From: JBKECO01 sp047974745
GTDB taxonomy: Bacteria; Bacillota; Clostridia; Lachnospirales; Lachnospiraceae
Reading direction: 5' to 3'
Length of the DNA stretch: 50,677 bases
Assembly (NCBI GenBank): GCA_047974745.1
Contig: JBKECO010000066.1
Coordinates: forward strand, 1-50,677
Part shown: one piece after another, positions 16,255-24,190 of the stretch
Layout: every line of letters starts with the position of its first letter
Numbering within the stretch: position 1 is the stretch's first letter
Position numbers and translations under genes: made by a program
Notes under the pieces: model-generated
What the model was told of the DNA's origin: nothing
The model's database searches: none
The model's input: only the letters and a program-made list of their open reading frames with translations

Positions 16255-17190
16255 ATGGTCTATATCATGCTCTTTGCAGGATTTGTATTTCTAATTAAAG
16301 GTGCGGATTTCTTTGTGGAGGGCAGTTCTTCTATCGCAAAGAGATTTCAGGTTCCGGTCATTATCATTGGTATGACGATTGTGGCAATGGGAACATCACT
16401 GCCTGAAGCAGCTGTCAGTATCAGCGCTGCACTATCCGGGAACAACGAGCTTGCGATTGCAAATGCAGTGGGATCCAATGTGTTCAACCTTATGGTAGTG
16501 GCGGGAACCTGCTCGTTATTTACACCTTTGACCGTTCATGCAAAAACATTAAAAAAGGAATTTCCATTCTCCGTTGCAGCAGCAGTCCTGCTTCTTATTC
16601 TTGGAAGTACAGGGCTTTACCTAAGTCGATGGGAGGGATTGATTCTATTGATCGTCTTTACTGGTTTTATCATCTGGATGATTCGGTCTGCAAAAAAAGC
16701 AAAAGAAATTGTTGTTCTGGCGGATGAAGAAGAGTTCCAAATTCTGCCGGGGGCAAAAAGCGCCATCTACATTGCAGGTGGAGCAGCTGCAATTGCCATC
16801 GGAGGACAATTCGTGGTTAGCTCGGCATCTTCTATTGCCAGAAGCTTTGGGCTGAGTCAGAATCTTATCGGCCTGACGATCGTGGCACTTGGAACATCAC
16901 TTCCTGAGCTGGTCACATCAATCGTCGCAGCACGTAAGGGCGAAGTAGATATGGCTATGGGAAATATTATAGGATCGAATATTTTCAACATTCTTTTTGT
17001 AATCGGTTCAGCAGGTACGATCAGCGGAATTGTATTCAGCAGAGATAATATAATCGATATTACAATTTTGATCTTTATGAGTTTTGTTGTCTGGATCGTT
17101 GCATGGACACAGTATAAGATCTATAGGTACGAAGGAATACTTATGCTATTGCTGTATGCAGGGTTCATGACCTATATCATTCTGAGGTAG
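16255..17190 (+). CDS. Calcium/sodium antiporter family (CaCA) protein
   Basis: This 311-residue exchanger has about ten membrane helices. It has the two inverted alpha-repeats of the Ca2+:cation antiporter family, GTSLPEAAVSISAAL with NAVGSNVFNLM, and GTSLPELVTSIVAAR with NIIGSNIFNIL. The Glu in each GTSLPE and the Asn in each GSN-F are the ion ligands of the family. It starts with ATG after AGGGAGG, 26 bases behind mntP, so the two ion exporters may be one operon. The true ion pair cannot be told from sequence. Confidence 0.92.
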   Translation: MVYIMLFAGFVFLIKGADFFVEGSSSIAKRFQVPVIIIGMTIVAMGTSLPEAAVSISAALSGNNELAIANAVGSNVFNLMVVAGTCSLFTPLTVHAKTLKKEFPFSVAAAVLLLILGSTGLYLSRWEGLILLIVFTGFIIWMIRSAKKAKEIVVLADEEEFQILPGAKSAIYIAGGAAAIAIGGQFVVSSASSIARSFGLSQNLIGLTIVALGTSLPELVTSIVAARKGEVDMAMGNIIGSNIFNILFVIGSAGTISGIVFSRDNIIDITILIFMSFVVWIVAWTQYKIYRYEGILMLLLYAGFMTYIILR

Positions 17191-17226
17191 AAAATCGATA
17201 ACCTTACCAGTATTGGAAAGCAATGA

Positions 17227-17255
17227 TTGAAAAAAAGATTCTATGACTTTATAAT
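17227..17255 (+). promoter_or_regulatory. Sigma-A promoter of the zinc-ribbon gene
   Basis: TTGAAA (17227-17232), 17 bases, TATAAT (17250-17255). It lies 64 bases before the start codon of the zinc-ribbon protein gene. Confidence 0.8.
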
Positions 17256-17318
17256 AGATTGTAGATAGGAAACAAATAGACGTGAATCTATTGGTAGGGT
17301 TAAGTAAAGGAGAAAACA

Positions 17319-17687
17319 ATGGACATTTTTAATAAGATCGGTGAAACTCTGTTAAGTACAGGAAGAGGTGTTTCAAAAAAGGCGAAGGATGTTTCTGGAG
17401 TGGCGAAACTAAAACTGGATCTGATTGATAAGCAGGATCAGGTAAAGAGCCTTTATCAAGAACTGGGAAAAAATTATTATGATAATCATAAAGATGATGA
17501 GAGTCAGGATCAGTTCTACCAGTTTGATCAGATCCGAGATATCAATAAACAGATCAATGAAATAAATGAGAGAATTCTGGATCTACGGAAAGTCAGAAAA
17601 TGTCCAAAATGCGGTAATGAAGTACAAGCAACTGCAGAGTTCTGCAGCTTCTGCGGTGAGAAATTAAGCGTATTTGAGGAAGAATAA
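17319..17687 (+). CDS. Coiled-coil zinc-ribbon protein
   Basis: This 122-residue protein of unknown role begins MDIFNKIGETL, followed by a helical, charged coiled-coil stretch from about 25 to 95. It closes with a zinc ribbon, CPKCGNEVQATAEFCSFCGE, whose four Cys should bind one Zn. There is no signal peptide or membrane helix. Proteins of this shape are widespread in Clostridia without a known function. It has its own promoter and AAAGGAG ribosome binding site and stands alone between the CaCA gene and the metG T-box. Confidence 0.85.
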   Translation: MDIFNKIGETLLSTGRGVSKKAKDVSGVAKLKLDLIDKQDQVKSLYQELGKNYYDNHKDDESQDQFYQFDQIRDINKQINEINERILDLRKVRKCPKCGNEVQATAEFCSFCGEKLSVFEEE

Positions 17688-17749
17688 TATAAGATAGGCC
17701 GACTTCGAGTGCACGGCATTCAGGAGGCTGATGTGAAGATTAGGCACGC

Positions 17750-17778
17750 TTGACATTAGAAGATGTCCGTGATAGTCT
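17750..17778 (+). promoter_or_regulatory. Promoter of the metG T-box transcript
   Basis: TTGACA (17750-17755), 17 bases, TAGTCT (17773-17778). The -35 box is perfect; the -10 box is weak. It is the only good candidate just ahead of the T-box structure. Confidence 0.6.
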
Positions 17779-17784
17779 AAGACA

Positions 17785-18075
17785 AGAAAAACGCAGTGAT
17801 AAAGAGAGTACATAATAGCTTTGTTTCAGAGAAATTCCTGCTGCATTTGCAGAGCTGTGAGGGAATAACAAAACAATATGGAAGATGGCTTTTGAGCGGC
17901 CGATATGAACTACACGGTAGATAAGATCGGACGGGGGCGCCTGTTACAGCGCAGTGTAATGGATAGCTTGATTATCAAAATTACATAATGAGATCTGTAT
18001 TGAAAGATATAGATGAATTGAAGTGGTAACACGGGAAACCCTCGTCTTCTTAATATTAAGAAGGCGAGTTTTTAT
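17785..18075 (+). promoter_or_regulatory. T-box riboswitch leader of metG (Met specifier AUG)
   Basis: The T-box core AAGTGGTAACACGGGA lies at 18021-18036. It is followed by a terminator with arms CTCGTCTTCTTA and TAAGAAGGCGAG (18041-18068) and a T-run. About 240 bases of structured leader lie upstream, with the stem I base AGTGATAAAGAGAGTA near 17798-17813. ACAATATGGAAG contains ATG at 17878-17880 at the specifier position, matching methionine. It should raise metG transcription when uncharged tRNA-Met accumulates. Confidence 0.9.
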
Positions 18076-18095
18076 ATTAAAGGAGGAATTTATTC

Positions 18096-20066
18096 ATGAA
18101 GGAAAAGTTTTACCTTACAACAGCGATAGCATATACATCCGGAAAGCCTCATATCGGCAATACTTATGAAATTGTTCTTGCAGATGCAATTGCAAGATTT
18201 AAACGTATGGAAGGCTTTGATGTCTATTTTCAGACTGGGACAGATGAGCATGGGCAGAAAATAGAGGAAAAAGCAGAAGCAGCTGGTGTATCACCAAAGG
18301 AATATGTGGATCAGGTCGCAAAAGTGGTACAGGATATCTGGGATCTGATGAATACTTCCTATGATAGCTTTGTTCGCACAACTGATACAGACCATGAGCT
18401 TCAGGTACAGAAAATATTCAAGAAATTATATGAGCAGGGAGATATCTACAAAGGTGCTTATGAAGGACTGTACTGTACGCCATGCGAGTCCTTCTGGACA
18501 GAGTCACAGCTCGTGGACGGAAAATGTCCGGACTGCGGCGGACCTGTACAGCCAGCAAGTGAAGAAGCATATTTCTTTGAGATGAGCAAGTACGCAGATC
18601 GCCTGATCGATCATATCAATACACATCCGGAATTCATTCAGCCTGTATCCAGAAAAAATGAGATGATGAACAACTTCCTTCTGCAGGGACTGCAGGATCT
18701 TTGTGTATCGAGAACTTCTTTTAAATGGGGGATACCAGTAGACTTCGATCCAAAACATGTTGTTTATGTATGGCTGGATGCGCTGACGAATTACATTACG
18801 AAGATTGGTTATGATGCAGATGGGAATCACTCTGACTTATTTTTAAAATACTGGCCTGCAGATGTACATCTGATCGGAAAAGATATTGTTCGATTTCACA
18901 CAATTTACTGGCCAATATTCCTGATGGCACTTGACGTTCCACTCCCAAGACAGGTGTTTGGTCATCCCTGGCTGCTGCAGGGGGAAGGCAAGATGAGCAA
19001 GTCGAAGGGAAATGTTATGTACGCTGACGAACTAGTGGAGTTTTTTGGTGTAGATGCGGTGCGCTACTTTGTTCTGCATGAAATGCCTTTTGATAATGAC
19101 GGAGTGATCTCCTGGGAACTGATGGTAGAAAGACTCAATTCAGACCTTGCCAATACCCTGGGAAATCTGGTAAACAGAACGATCTCCATGAGCAATAAGT
19201 ATTTTGACGGAATTGTGGAGAATAAAGATGTCGAAGGAGTTGCTGATGCTGACCTAAAGAGAGTCGTTACAGGTTCAGTGGCAAAAGTGGAAGCAAAAAT
19301 GGAAGATCTGAGGGTGGCAGATGCCATTACTGAGGTATTTCAGATATTCAAGCGCTGCAATAAATATATTGATGAGACAACACCATGGATTTTGGCGAAA
19401 GATGAGGGGTCAAAAGATAGACTTGCAACCGTACTTTATAATCTGACAGAGAGTATTACCATAGGTGCAACACTGCTCTATAGCTTTATGCCTGAAACCT
19501 CTGAAAAAATTCTTGCTCAGCTGAACACAAAGCTGCGTGAATATAATACCCTTGGAGAGTTTGGTCTCTACCCGAGTGGAAATAAAGTGACAGAAACCCC
19601 GGAGATCTTATTTGCTAGACTTGATCTGGAAGAAGTATTGAAAAAAGTAGAAGAAAAGTATGAGGATACTACTGCGGTCGACCCAACAGATGATGCTGCC
19701 AGTGAAATCTCAGAAGTCGGAATCGAGATCGAGGAAAAAGAGGAAATCACATACGATGACTTTATGAAAATGCAATTCCAGGTTGGTGAAATCATCGCAT
19801 GTGAAGCTGTACCAAAATCTAAGAAGCTTCTTTGTTCTCAGGTCATGATCGGCAGCAAGATAAAACAGATCGTCTCCGGGATCAGTAAATATTACTCTCC
19901 TGAAGAGATGGTGGGCAAGAAGGTCATGGTCCTTGTAAATTTAAAACCTGCTAAGCTTGCGGGTGTCGTCTCGGAAGGAATGCTTCTGTGTGCCGAAAAC
20001 GAAGAAGGTGAACTCGCTCTTATGATACCAGAGAAAAATATGCCAAATGGAGCTGAGATCTGCTAG
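18096..20066 (+). CDS. metG: Methionyl-tRNA synthetase
   Basis: This 656-residue class I synthetase charges initiator and elongator tRNA-Met. The HIGH motif reads HIGN (residues 19-22), and KMSKS is at 299-303. A zinc knuckle lies in the connective domain with CTPC and CPDC. Helical anticodon-binding regions follow. The last ~105 residues are a Trbp111-like tRNA-binding domain (MQFQVGEIIACEAVPKSKKL) that dimerises the enzyme in the family. The start is ATG after AAAGGAGG. It is controlled by the Met T-box upstream; tatD follows 132 bases later. Confidence 0.97.
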   Translation: MKEKFYLTTAIAYTSGKPHIGNTYEIVLADAIARFKRMEGFDVYFQTGTDEHGQKIEEKAEAAGVSPKEYVDQVAKVVQDIWDLMNTSYDSFVRTTDTDHELQVQKIFKKLYEQGDIYKGAYEGLYCTPCESFWTESQLVDGKCPDCGGPVQPASEEAYFFEMSKYADRLIDHINTHPEFIQPVSRKNEMMNNFLLQGLQDLCVSRTSFKWGIPVDFDPKHVVYVWLDALTNYITKIGYDADGNHSDLFLKYWPADVHLIGKDIVRFHTIYWPIFLMALDVPLPRQVFGHPWLLQGEGKMSKSKGNVMYADELVEFFGVDAVRYFVLHEMPFDNDGVISWELMVERLNSDLANTLGNLVNRTISMSNKYFDGIVENKDVEGVADADLKRVVTGSVAKVEAKMEDLRVADAITEVFQIFKRCNKYIDETTPWILAKDEGSKDRLATVLYNLTESITIGATLLYSFMPETSEKILAQLNTKLREYNTLGEFGLYPSGNKVTETPEILFARLDLEEVLKKVEEKYEDTTAVDPTDDAASEISEVGIEIEEKEEITYDDFMKMQFQVGEIIACEAVPKSKKLLCSQVMIGSKIKQIVSGISKYYSPEEMVGKKVMVLVNLKPAKLAGVVSEGMLLCAENEEGELALMIPEKNMPNGAEIC

Positions 20067-20198
20067 GTAAGAGCGATGGAGATAGGTCAGTGTGATTTTG
20101 GAAAAGCTGCAGCTTCGGGATCGAACACAGCTTGCAGTGTACTATTACAGGAATAAATGAAGTCAGGAAATAGCAAAAATTTGAGAAAAGGTGATATT

Positions 20199-20984
20199 AT
20201 GATTTTCGAAACACATGCCCACTATGATGATGAGCAGTTCAATGAGGATAGAGAGATTCTATTGGAAGAATTGCATACAAGTGGAATTGATAAAATAATC
20301 AATGCTGGTGCATCACTGGATAGTACAAGAAAAGGAATTCTGATTGCAGAGCAGCTTCCCTATTTTTATGCTGCTGCCGGGGTGCATCCAAGTGACATCC
20401 GTGACCTGAATGAAGATTCCTTTAAGTGGCTGAGGGAGCAGTGCGCCAATCCAAAGGTTGTTGCAGTAGGAGAAATCGGACTGGACTATTATTGGGACAA
20501 GGAAGAGGATGTCAAATCCCTGCAACGTTACTGGTTCAAACGACAGATGGAACTGGCGAGAGAGACATCGCTTCCAGTGATCATCCATTCTAGGGACGCA
20601 GCAGCAGATACTCTGCATTGTATGAAGGAAATCCATGCTGAAGAAATCAGCGGCGTGATCCACTGCTATTCATATTCGATCGAACTTGCGAGAGAATTTC
20701 TGAAAATGGGCTATTTCATCGGTATAGGCGGAGTCGTGACATTTAAGAACGCCAAAAAACTGAAAGAAGTCGTGGCAGAAGTTCCACTCGAATCACTGGT
20801 ACTTGAGACGGATGCACCATATCTGGCACCGGAACCCTTCCGCGGACAAAGAAACAGATCAGACTACCTGATATATGTGGCGGCAAAAATTGCAGAAATA
20901 AAAGATATCCCTGTGGAAACCGTTCAGGAAGTCACGTATCAAAACGCAAAACATTTATTCACAAAGACGACTTTAATTCCGTAG
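20199..20984 (+). CDS. tatD: TatD-family metal-dependent DNase
   Basis: This 261-residue TIM-barrel hydrolase of the TatD family (3'-5' exonuclease activity in characterised members) begins IFETHAHYDDEQF, where the HxH metal pair lies. GEIGLDYYW supplies the bridging Glu, IHSRDA and HCYSYS supply further His ligands, and LETDAPYLAPEPFRG gives the final Asp. The ATG at 20199 is chosen because AAAAGGTG precedes it and the family motif starts directly there; an ATG 42 bases upstream lacks such a site. Its 3' end overlaps the convergent DUF4130 gene by 26 bases. Confidence 0.93.
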   Translation: MIFETHAHYDDEQFNEDREILLEELHTSGIDKIINAGASLDSTRKGILIAEQLPYFYAAAGVHPSDIRDLNEDSFKWLREQCANPKVVAVGEIGLDYYWDKEEDVKSLQRYWFKRQMELARETSLPVIIHSRDAAADTLHCMKEIHAEEISGVIHCYSYSIELAREFLKMGYFIGIGGVVTFKNAKKLKEVVAEVPLESLVLETDAPYLAPEPFRGQRNRSDYLIYVAAKIAEIKDIPVETVQEVTYQNAKHLFTKTTLIP

Positions 20985-21753
20985 TATCACGCCAGTACCG
21001 CTTTGGAATATTTTTTTGCTGCAGCTTCTTATTCTTCCTCTGCTCGATGGCAATGTGCTCAAAAAAAGTACACCATAGATTCTGAATCTGGGCTTCCCGG
21101 TCAGAGAATCCATTTACATTAGAGGGAAGGGGAAGCAACCGGTCACTGACAATCAGAAAGGGAGTCTCTCGCTGATGAATGACAGCCTCTTCATGATCCG
21201 GATCGTGTATGATAAAACGCTCCAGTGGCATTCTATCGGAAAAATGATCGCCAAGAATTGGCAGGATACGATTCTTGGGATGAATAACAGCATAGAGAAT
21301 GCCCCCCTGCATCTCCTGAAAGCGCAGGAAACCGAGATGGTGGTGTCCTTCCCGAGCAGTCTGTCGGTTCAACTCGAAGACTGTAAAAATACAAGGTTCT
21401 TGAATTTTGGACAAGATGTGCTTTCCTCCGGCTGGCGAAAGAGCCAGGGCAATTGTCTGAAAGATTGCATTGCCTTTATTCAGCGGTAGCTTTTTGCTGC
21501 TAGGTTCTGCCATGGCGGCGGTGGCGACTGTCTCGAAGAATTCTGACCCGAAACGTGTACGGAGCGTATTCCCGACCTTTATGCTTTTGTCTATATCCGT
21601 TATGACGGTGATATATTCGCAGAAAAAAGTACATTGTCCGTCCGATCCAGACTGGACAGAACAGTTCTTGATTCCAAATCCAGAATTGAAAACATCATAG
21701 ACAGCGGTAAATATCCCGTCCAGATTATCTTCACATAAGAATTGATATACCAT
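20959..21753 (-). CDS. Probable DNA metabolism protein, DUF4130 (TIGR03915-type)
   Basis: This 264-residue partner of the radical SAM protein upstream has no proven biochemical function. Family landmarks are the N-terminal YQFLCEDNLDGIFTAVYD, the central HHHLGFLRFQEM and YAVIHP, and the C-terminal LWCTFFEHIAIEQRKN with IPKRYWRD. In other bacteria this domain is linked or fused to a uracil-DNA glycosylase-like domain, which is the source of the DNA metabolism label. The ATG at 21753 follows GGAGGG. It overlaps the end of the radical SAM gene by 23 bases, so translation is probably coupled. The pair's promoter carries a LexA box. Its tail overlaps tatD antisense. Confidence 0.88.
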   Translation of the reverse strand: MVYQFLCEDNLDGIFTAVYDVFNSGFGIKNCSVQSGSDGQCTFFCEYITVITDIDKSIKVGNTLRTRFGSEFFETVATAAMAEPSSKKLPLNKGNAIFQTIALALSPAGGKHILSKIQEPCIFTVFELNRQTAREGHHHLGFLRFQEMQGGILYAVIHPKNRILPILGDHFSDRMPLERFIIHDPDHEEAVIHQRETPFLIVSDRLLPLPSNVNGFSDREAQIQNLWCTFFEHIAIEQRKNKKLQQKNIPKRYWRDTTELKSSL

Positions 21754-23134
21754 GGCTTCCCTCCGGGTTATCAAATAATGAGATCTGCTGATAAGAGGAA
21801 TTACGTATTTCTGCGGGAATCTGCTGCTTATCATACATCAGATTCCGACAGATATAATCCTCCTCCAGCTTTGTTGGATACATCATTTTTCCTGAACATG
21901 TAATGAAGTAAAGTGCACGCTTTAAGACGACGCCCATCTTCTTTAAATCGGGAAAACTGATCGTTGCTCCGCGCCGGGCTTTTACGATCCTTTGGGCAGA
22001 GGTGGTTCCGATTCCCGGAACACGCAGCAGTACATTTAGTGGTGCCGAACAGACTTCCACCGGAAAACATTCCAAATGTCGAAGAGCCCAGTCACACTTT
22101 GGATCCAGAAAGGTATTGAAATTCGGCCGCTCGGATGACAGAAGCTCATCCACTGTAAAATCGTAGAACCGTAGCAGCCAGTCAGCCTGATAAAGGCGAT
22201 GCTCCCGCAGCAAGGGAGGTCCATTCGGGACGGCAGGCAGCAGGCTGTTCCCAGTCACATTCATAAAAGCAGAATAGAAAACACGCTTCATCTGATATCC
22301 TTGATAAAGCCGTTCTGTCACCTTCATGATATCGAGGTCGTTCTCCTTTGTTGCGCCAATGATCATCTGTGTGCTCTGACCTGCGGGAACAAAGGCAGGT
22401 TTCTTTTGATAAGAAACGATCTCCTGCTTAGAGCGGAGGATTCCGGTCTGGATCTGCTTCATGGGAGCCATGATCTTACTGTGAGATTTACAGGGAGCCA
22501 GAGCGTGAAGACTCTCTCTTGTTGGCAGTTCCAGATTGATACTCATCCGATCCGCAAGAAATCCTGTCTTCTCGATCAGAACAGGATCAGCACCCGGAAT
22601 GGCCTTCACATGAATATATCCATAAAAATGATAGGCAGTCCGCAGCAGATACAAGGTCTGATAGATCTGTTCCATTGTGTAATCCGGACTGATATGGACA
22701 CCTGAGCTTAGGAAGAGACCTTCTATATAATTTCGTCTGTAGAACTCGATCGTAAGCCGGCACACCTCTTCTGGTGTAAAGGTAGCTCGTCGAATATCCG
22801 AATTCCGATTGTTCTGACAGTAAACACAGTCAAAGATACATTCATTCGTCAATAGAATTTTTAACAAAGAAATGCACCTGCCGTCTTCGGAAAAACTATG
22901 ACAGATTCCGGCTGCTACCGCATTGCCAAGGGATCCTGCCTTGCCGTTACGACTTACGCCACTGGATGTACAGGCAACATCATATTTGGCTGCGTCAGCG
23001 AGAATGGAAAGTTTCTCAGTAAGTGTGTCATCCTCTGCAGTCGGTGAATTCGTGATACGGGCTGTGCTGACAAAAGTAAGAGCATCACCCTGCAGCGGTG
23101 CGGGCACAGTCTGCTTCGGATTATCTAAAAACAT
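21731..23134 (-). CDS. Putative DNA modification/repair radical SAM protein (TIGR03916-type)
   Basis: This 467-residue radical SAM enzyme holds its 4Fe-4S cluster with CIFDCVYC (CX3CX2C), preceded by ILLTNE and followed by QNNRNSD. The C-terminal part contains a helix-hairpin-helix DNA-binding motif, LRVPGIGTTSAQRIVKARR, close to residues 370-390, and the closing MMYPTKLEEDYICRNLMYD of the family. I chose ATG 23134 because GGAGGG lies about 10 bases before it; the TTG at 23152 precedes that site. It is first in a two-gene operon with the DUF4130 gene. Family members are annotated as putative DNA repair enzymes; the substrate is unknown. Confidence 0.9.
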   Translation of the reverse strand: MFLDNPKQTVPAPLQGDALTFVSTARITNSPTAEDDTLTEKLSILADAAKYDVACTSSGVSRNGKAGSLGNAVAAGICHSFSEDGRCISLLKILLTNECIFDCVYCQNNRNSDIRRATFTPEEVCRLTIEFYRRNYIEGLFLSSGVHISPDYTMEQIYQTLYLLRTAYHFYGYIHVKAIPGADPVLIEKTGFLADRMSINLELPTRESLHALAPCKSHSKIMAPMKQIQTGILRSKQEIVSYQKKPAFVPAGQSTQMIIGATKENDLDIMKVTERLYQGYQMKRVFYSAFMNVTGNSLLPAVPNGPPLLREHRLYQADWLLRFYDFTVDELLSSERPNFNTFLDPKCDWALRHLECFPVEVCSAPLNVLLRVPGIGTTSAQRIVKARRGATISFPDLKKMGVVLKRALYFITCSGKMMYPTKLEEDYICRNLMYDKQQIPAEIRNSSYQQISLFDNPEGSHGISILM

Positions 23135-23167
23135 AGATCTAAAACCCTCCAATAAGCTTCGATAAAT

Positions 23168-23181
23168 AGAACAAGTGTTCG
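23168..23181 (-). promoter_or_regulatory. LexA (SOS) box in the radical SAM promoter
   Basis: On the minus strand the site reads CGAACACTTGTTCT, fitting the Gram-positive LexA/DinR pattern CGAAC-N4-GTTC. It starts 9 bases after the -10 element, across the expected transcription start, where a repressor would block initiation. No lexA gene is in the window, so regulation is inferred. Confidence 0.78.
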
Positions 23182-23190
23182 ATTCATTTG

Positions 23191-23219
23191 ATTATAACAT
23201 CCTTTTAGTAGGATTACAA
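23191..23219 (-). promoter_or_regulatory. Sigma-A promoter of the radical SAM / DUF4130 operon
   Basis: On the minus strand, TTGTAA (23219-23214), 17 bases, TATAAT (23196-23191). The LexA box lies immediately downstream. Confidence 0.8.
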
Positions 23220-23263
23220 GAGCTGAAAGAAAAATTGCATTTTCGGAAAAGCTCTTGTATAGT
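23216..23263 (+). promoter_or_regulatory. rsmA promoter within an inverted repeat
   Basis: TTGCAT (23235-23240), 17 bases, TATAGT (23258-23263) form a plausible promoter for rsmA. ACAAGAGCT (23216-23224) and AGCTCTTGT (23250-23258) are a perfect 9-bp inverted repeat that encloses the -35 box and touches the -10 box. Its left arm also overlaps the -35 of the divergent radical SAM promoter, so a factor bound here could act on both. Confidence 0.65.
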
Positions 23264-23303
23264 ACAGATAGACCAAAGTGAAAAGAGGTAAGGAGAAAAG
23301 CGC

Positions 23304-24176
23304 ATGGCGTATCTCGGAAATCCGAAAAATACAGTAGAAATCTTACAAAAATATAATTTCAATTTTCAAAAAAAATATGGTCAGAATTTCCTGATCGATG
23401 GCAGTATGCTCGAAAAGATCATTCAGTCCGCAGAGATTACAAAGGAGGATTTTGTACTTGAGATCGGACCAGGAATCGGAACAATGACCCAGTATCTTTG
23501 TGAGACGGCCAGAGAAGTCGTAGCTGTCGAAATCGATAAAAATCTGATTCCGATTCTCAGGGATACTTTAAGTGATTATACGAATGTGGAAATCATAAAT
23601 GAAGATATTTTGAAACTTGATATACGCCGGCTGGCAGAGGAAAAGAACCAGGGAAGACCAGTCAAAGTCGTGGCAAATCTTCCTTACTACATAACGACCC
23701 CGATCATCATGGGATTGTTCGAAAGCAGAGTTCCCTTAGAAAGCATCACGATCATGGTGCAGAAAGAGGTGGCAGATCGTATGCAGTCTGGTCCCGGTAC
23801 AAAGGATTACGGCGCATTGTCACTTGCAGTCCAGTACTATTCTATTCCAAAAATTGCAGCGATCGTGCCTCCGAACTGTTTTATTCCCCGACCGAATGTG
23901 GGGAGTGCTGTAATTAAGCTCACTTGTCACGAGGAAAAAGCGGTGAAGGTGAGGGACGAGAAGATACTGTTCAAGGTCATTCGGGCATCCTTCAATCAGA
24001 GACGCAAAACTCTTGCCAACGGGCTGAAGAATTCTCTGGAGATCCCCTTGGAAAAAGATGTGATCGAAACCTGTATCACAAATCTTGGGGTGCCGGTCAA
24101 TATTAGAGGCGAAGCTTTAACGCTGCAGCAGTTTGCAGTATTGGCAGACCTGCTGGCGGACCAGATGCCAAAGTAA
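23304..24176 (+). CDS. rsmA: 16S rRNA dimethyladenosine transferase RsmA (KsgA)
   Basis: This 290-residue methyltransferase dimethylates two adjacent adenosines in helix 45 of 16S rRNA late in 30S assembly. KKYGQNFLIDGSMLEKI opens the fold. The SAM-binding motif is VLEIGPGIGTMT, the acidic motif is VAVEIDK, and the catalytic NLPY motif is seen in VANLPYYITTPI. The C-terminal helical domain has ASFNQRRKTL, typical of KsgA. The length is usual. It starts with ATG after GAGGTAAGGAG, and the GIY-YIG-Nudix gene follows 14 bases after its stop. Confidence 0.96.
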   Translation: MAYLGNPKNTVEILQKYNFNFQKKYGQNFLIDGSMLEKIIQSAEITKEDFVLEIGPGIGTMTQYLCETAREVVAVEIDKNLIPILRDTLSDYTNVEIINEDILKLDIRRLAEEKNQGRPVKVVANLPYYITTPIIMGLFESRVPLESITIMVQKEVADRMQSGPGTKDYGALSLAVQYYSIPKIAAIVPPNCFIPRPNVGSAVIKLTCHEEKAVKVRDEKILFKVIRASFNQRRKTLANGLKNSLEIPLEKDVIETCITNLGVPVNIRGEALTLQQFAVLADLLADQMPK

Positions 24177-24190
24177 AGGATTGAACTTCC

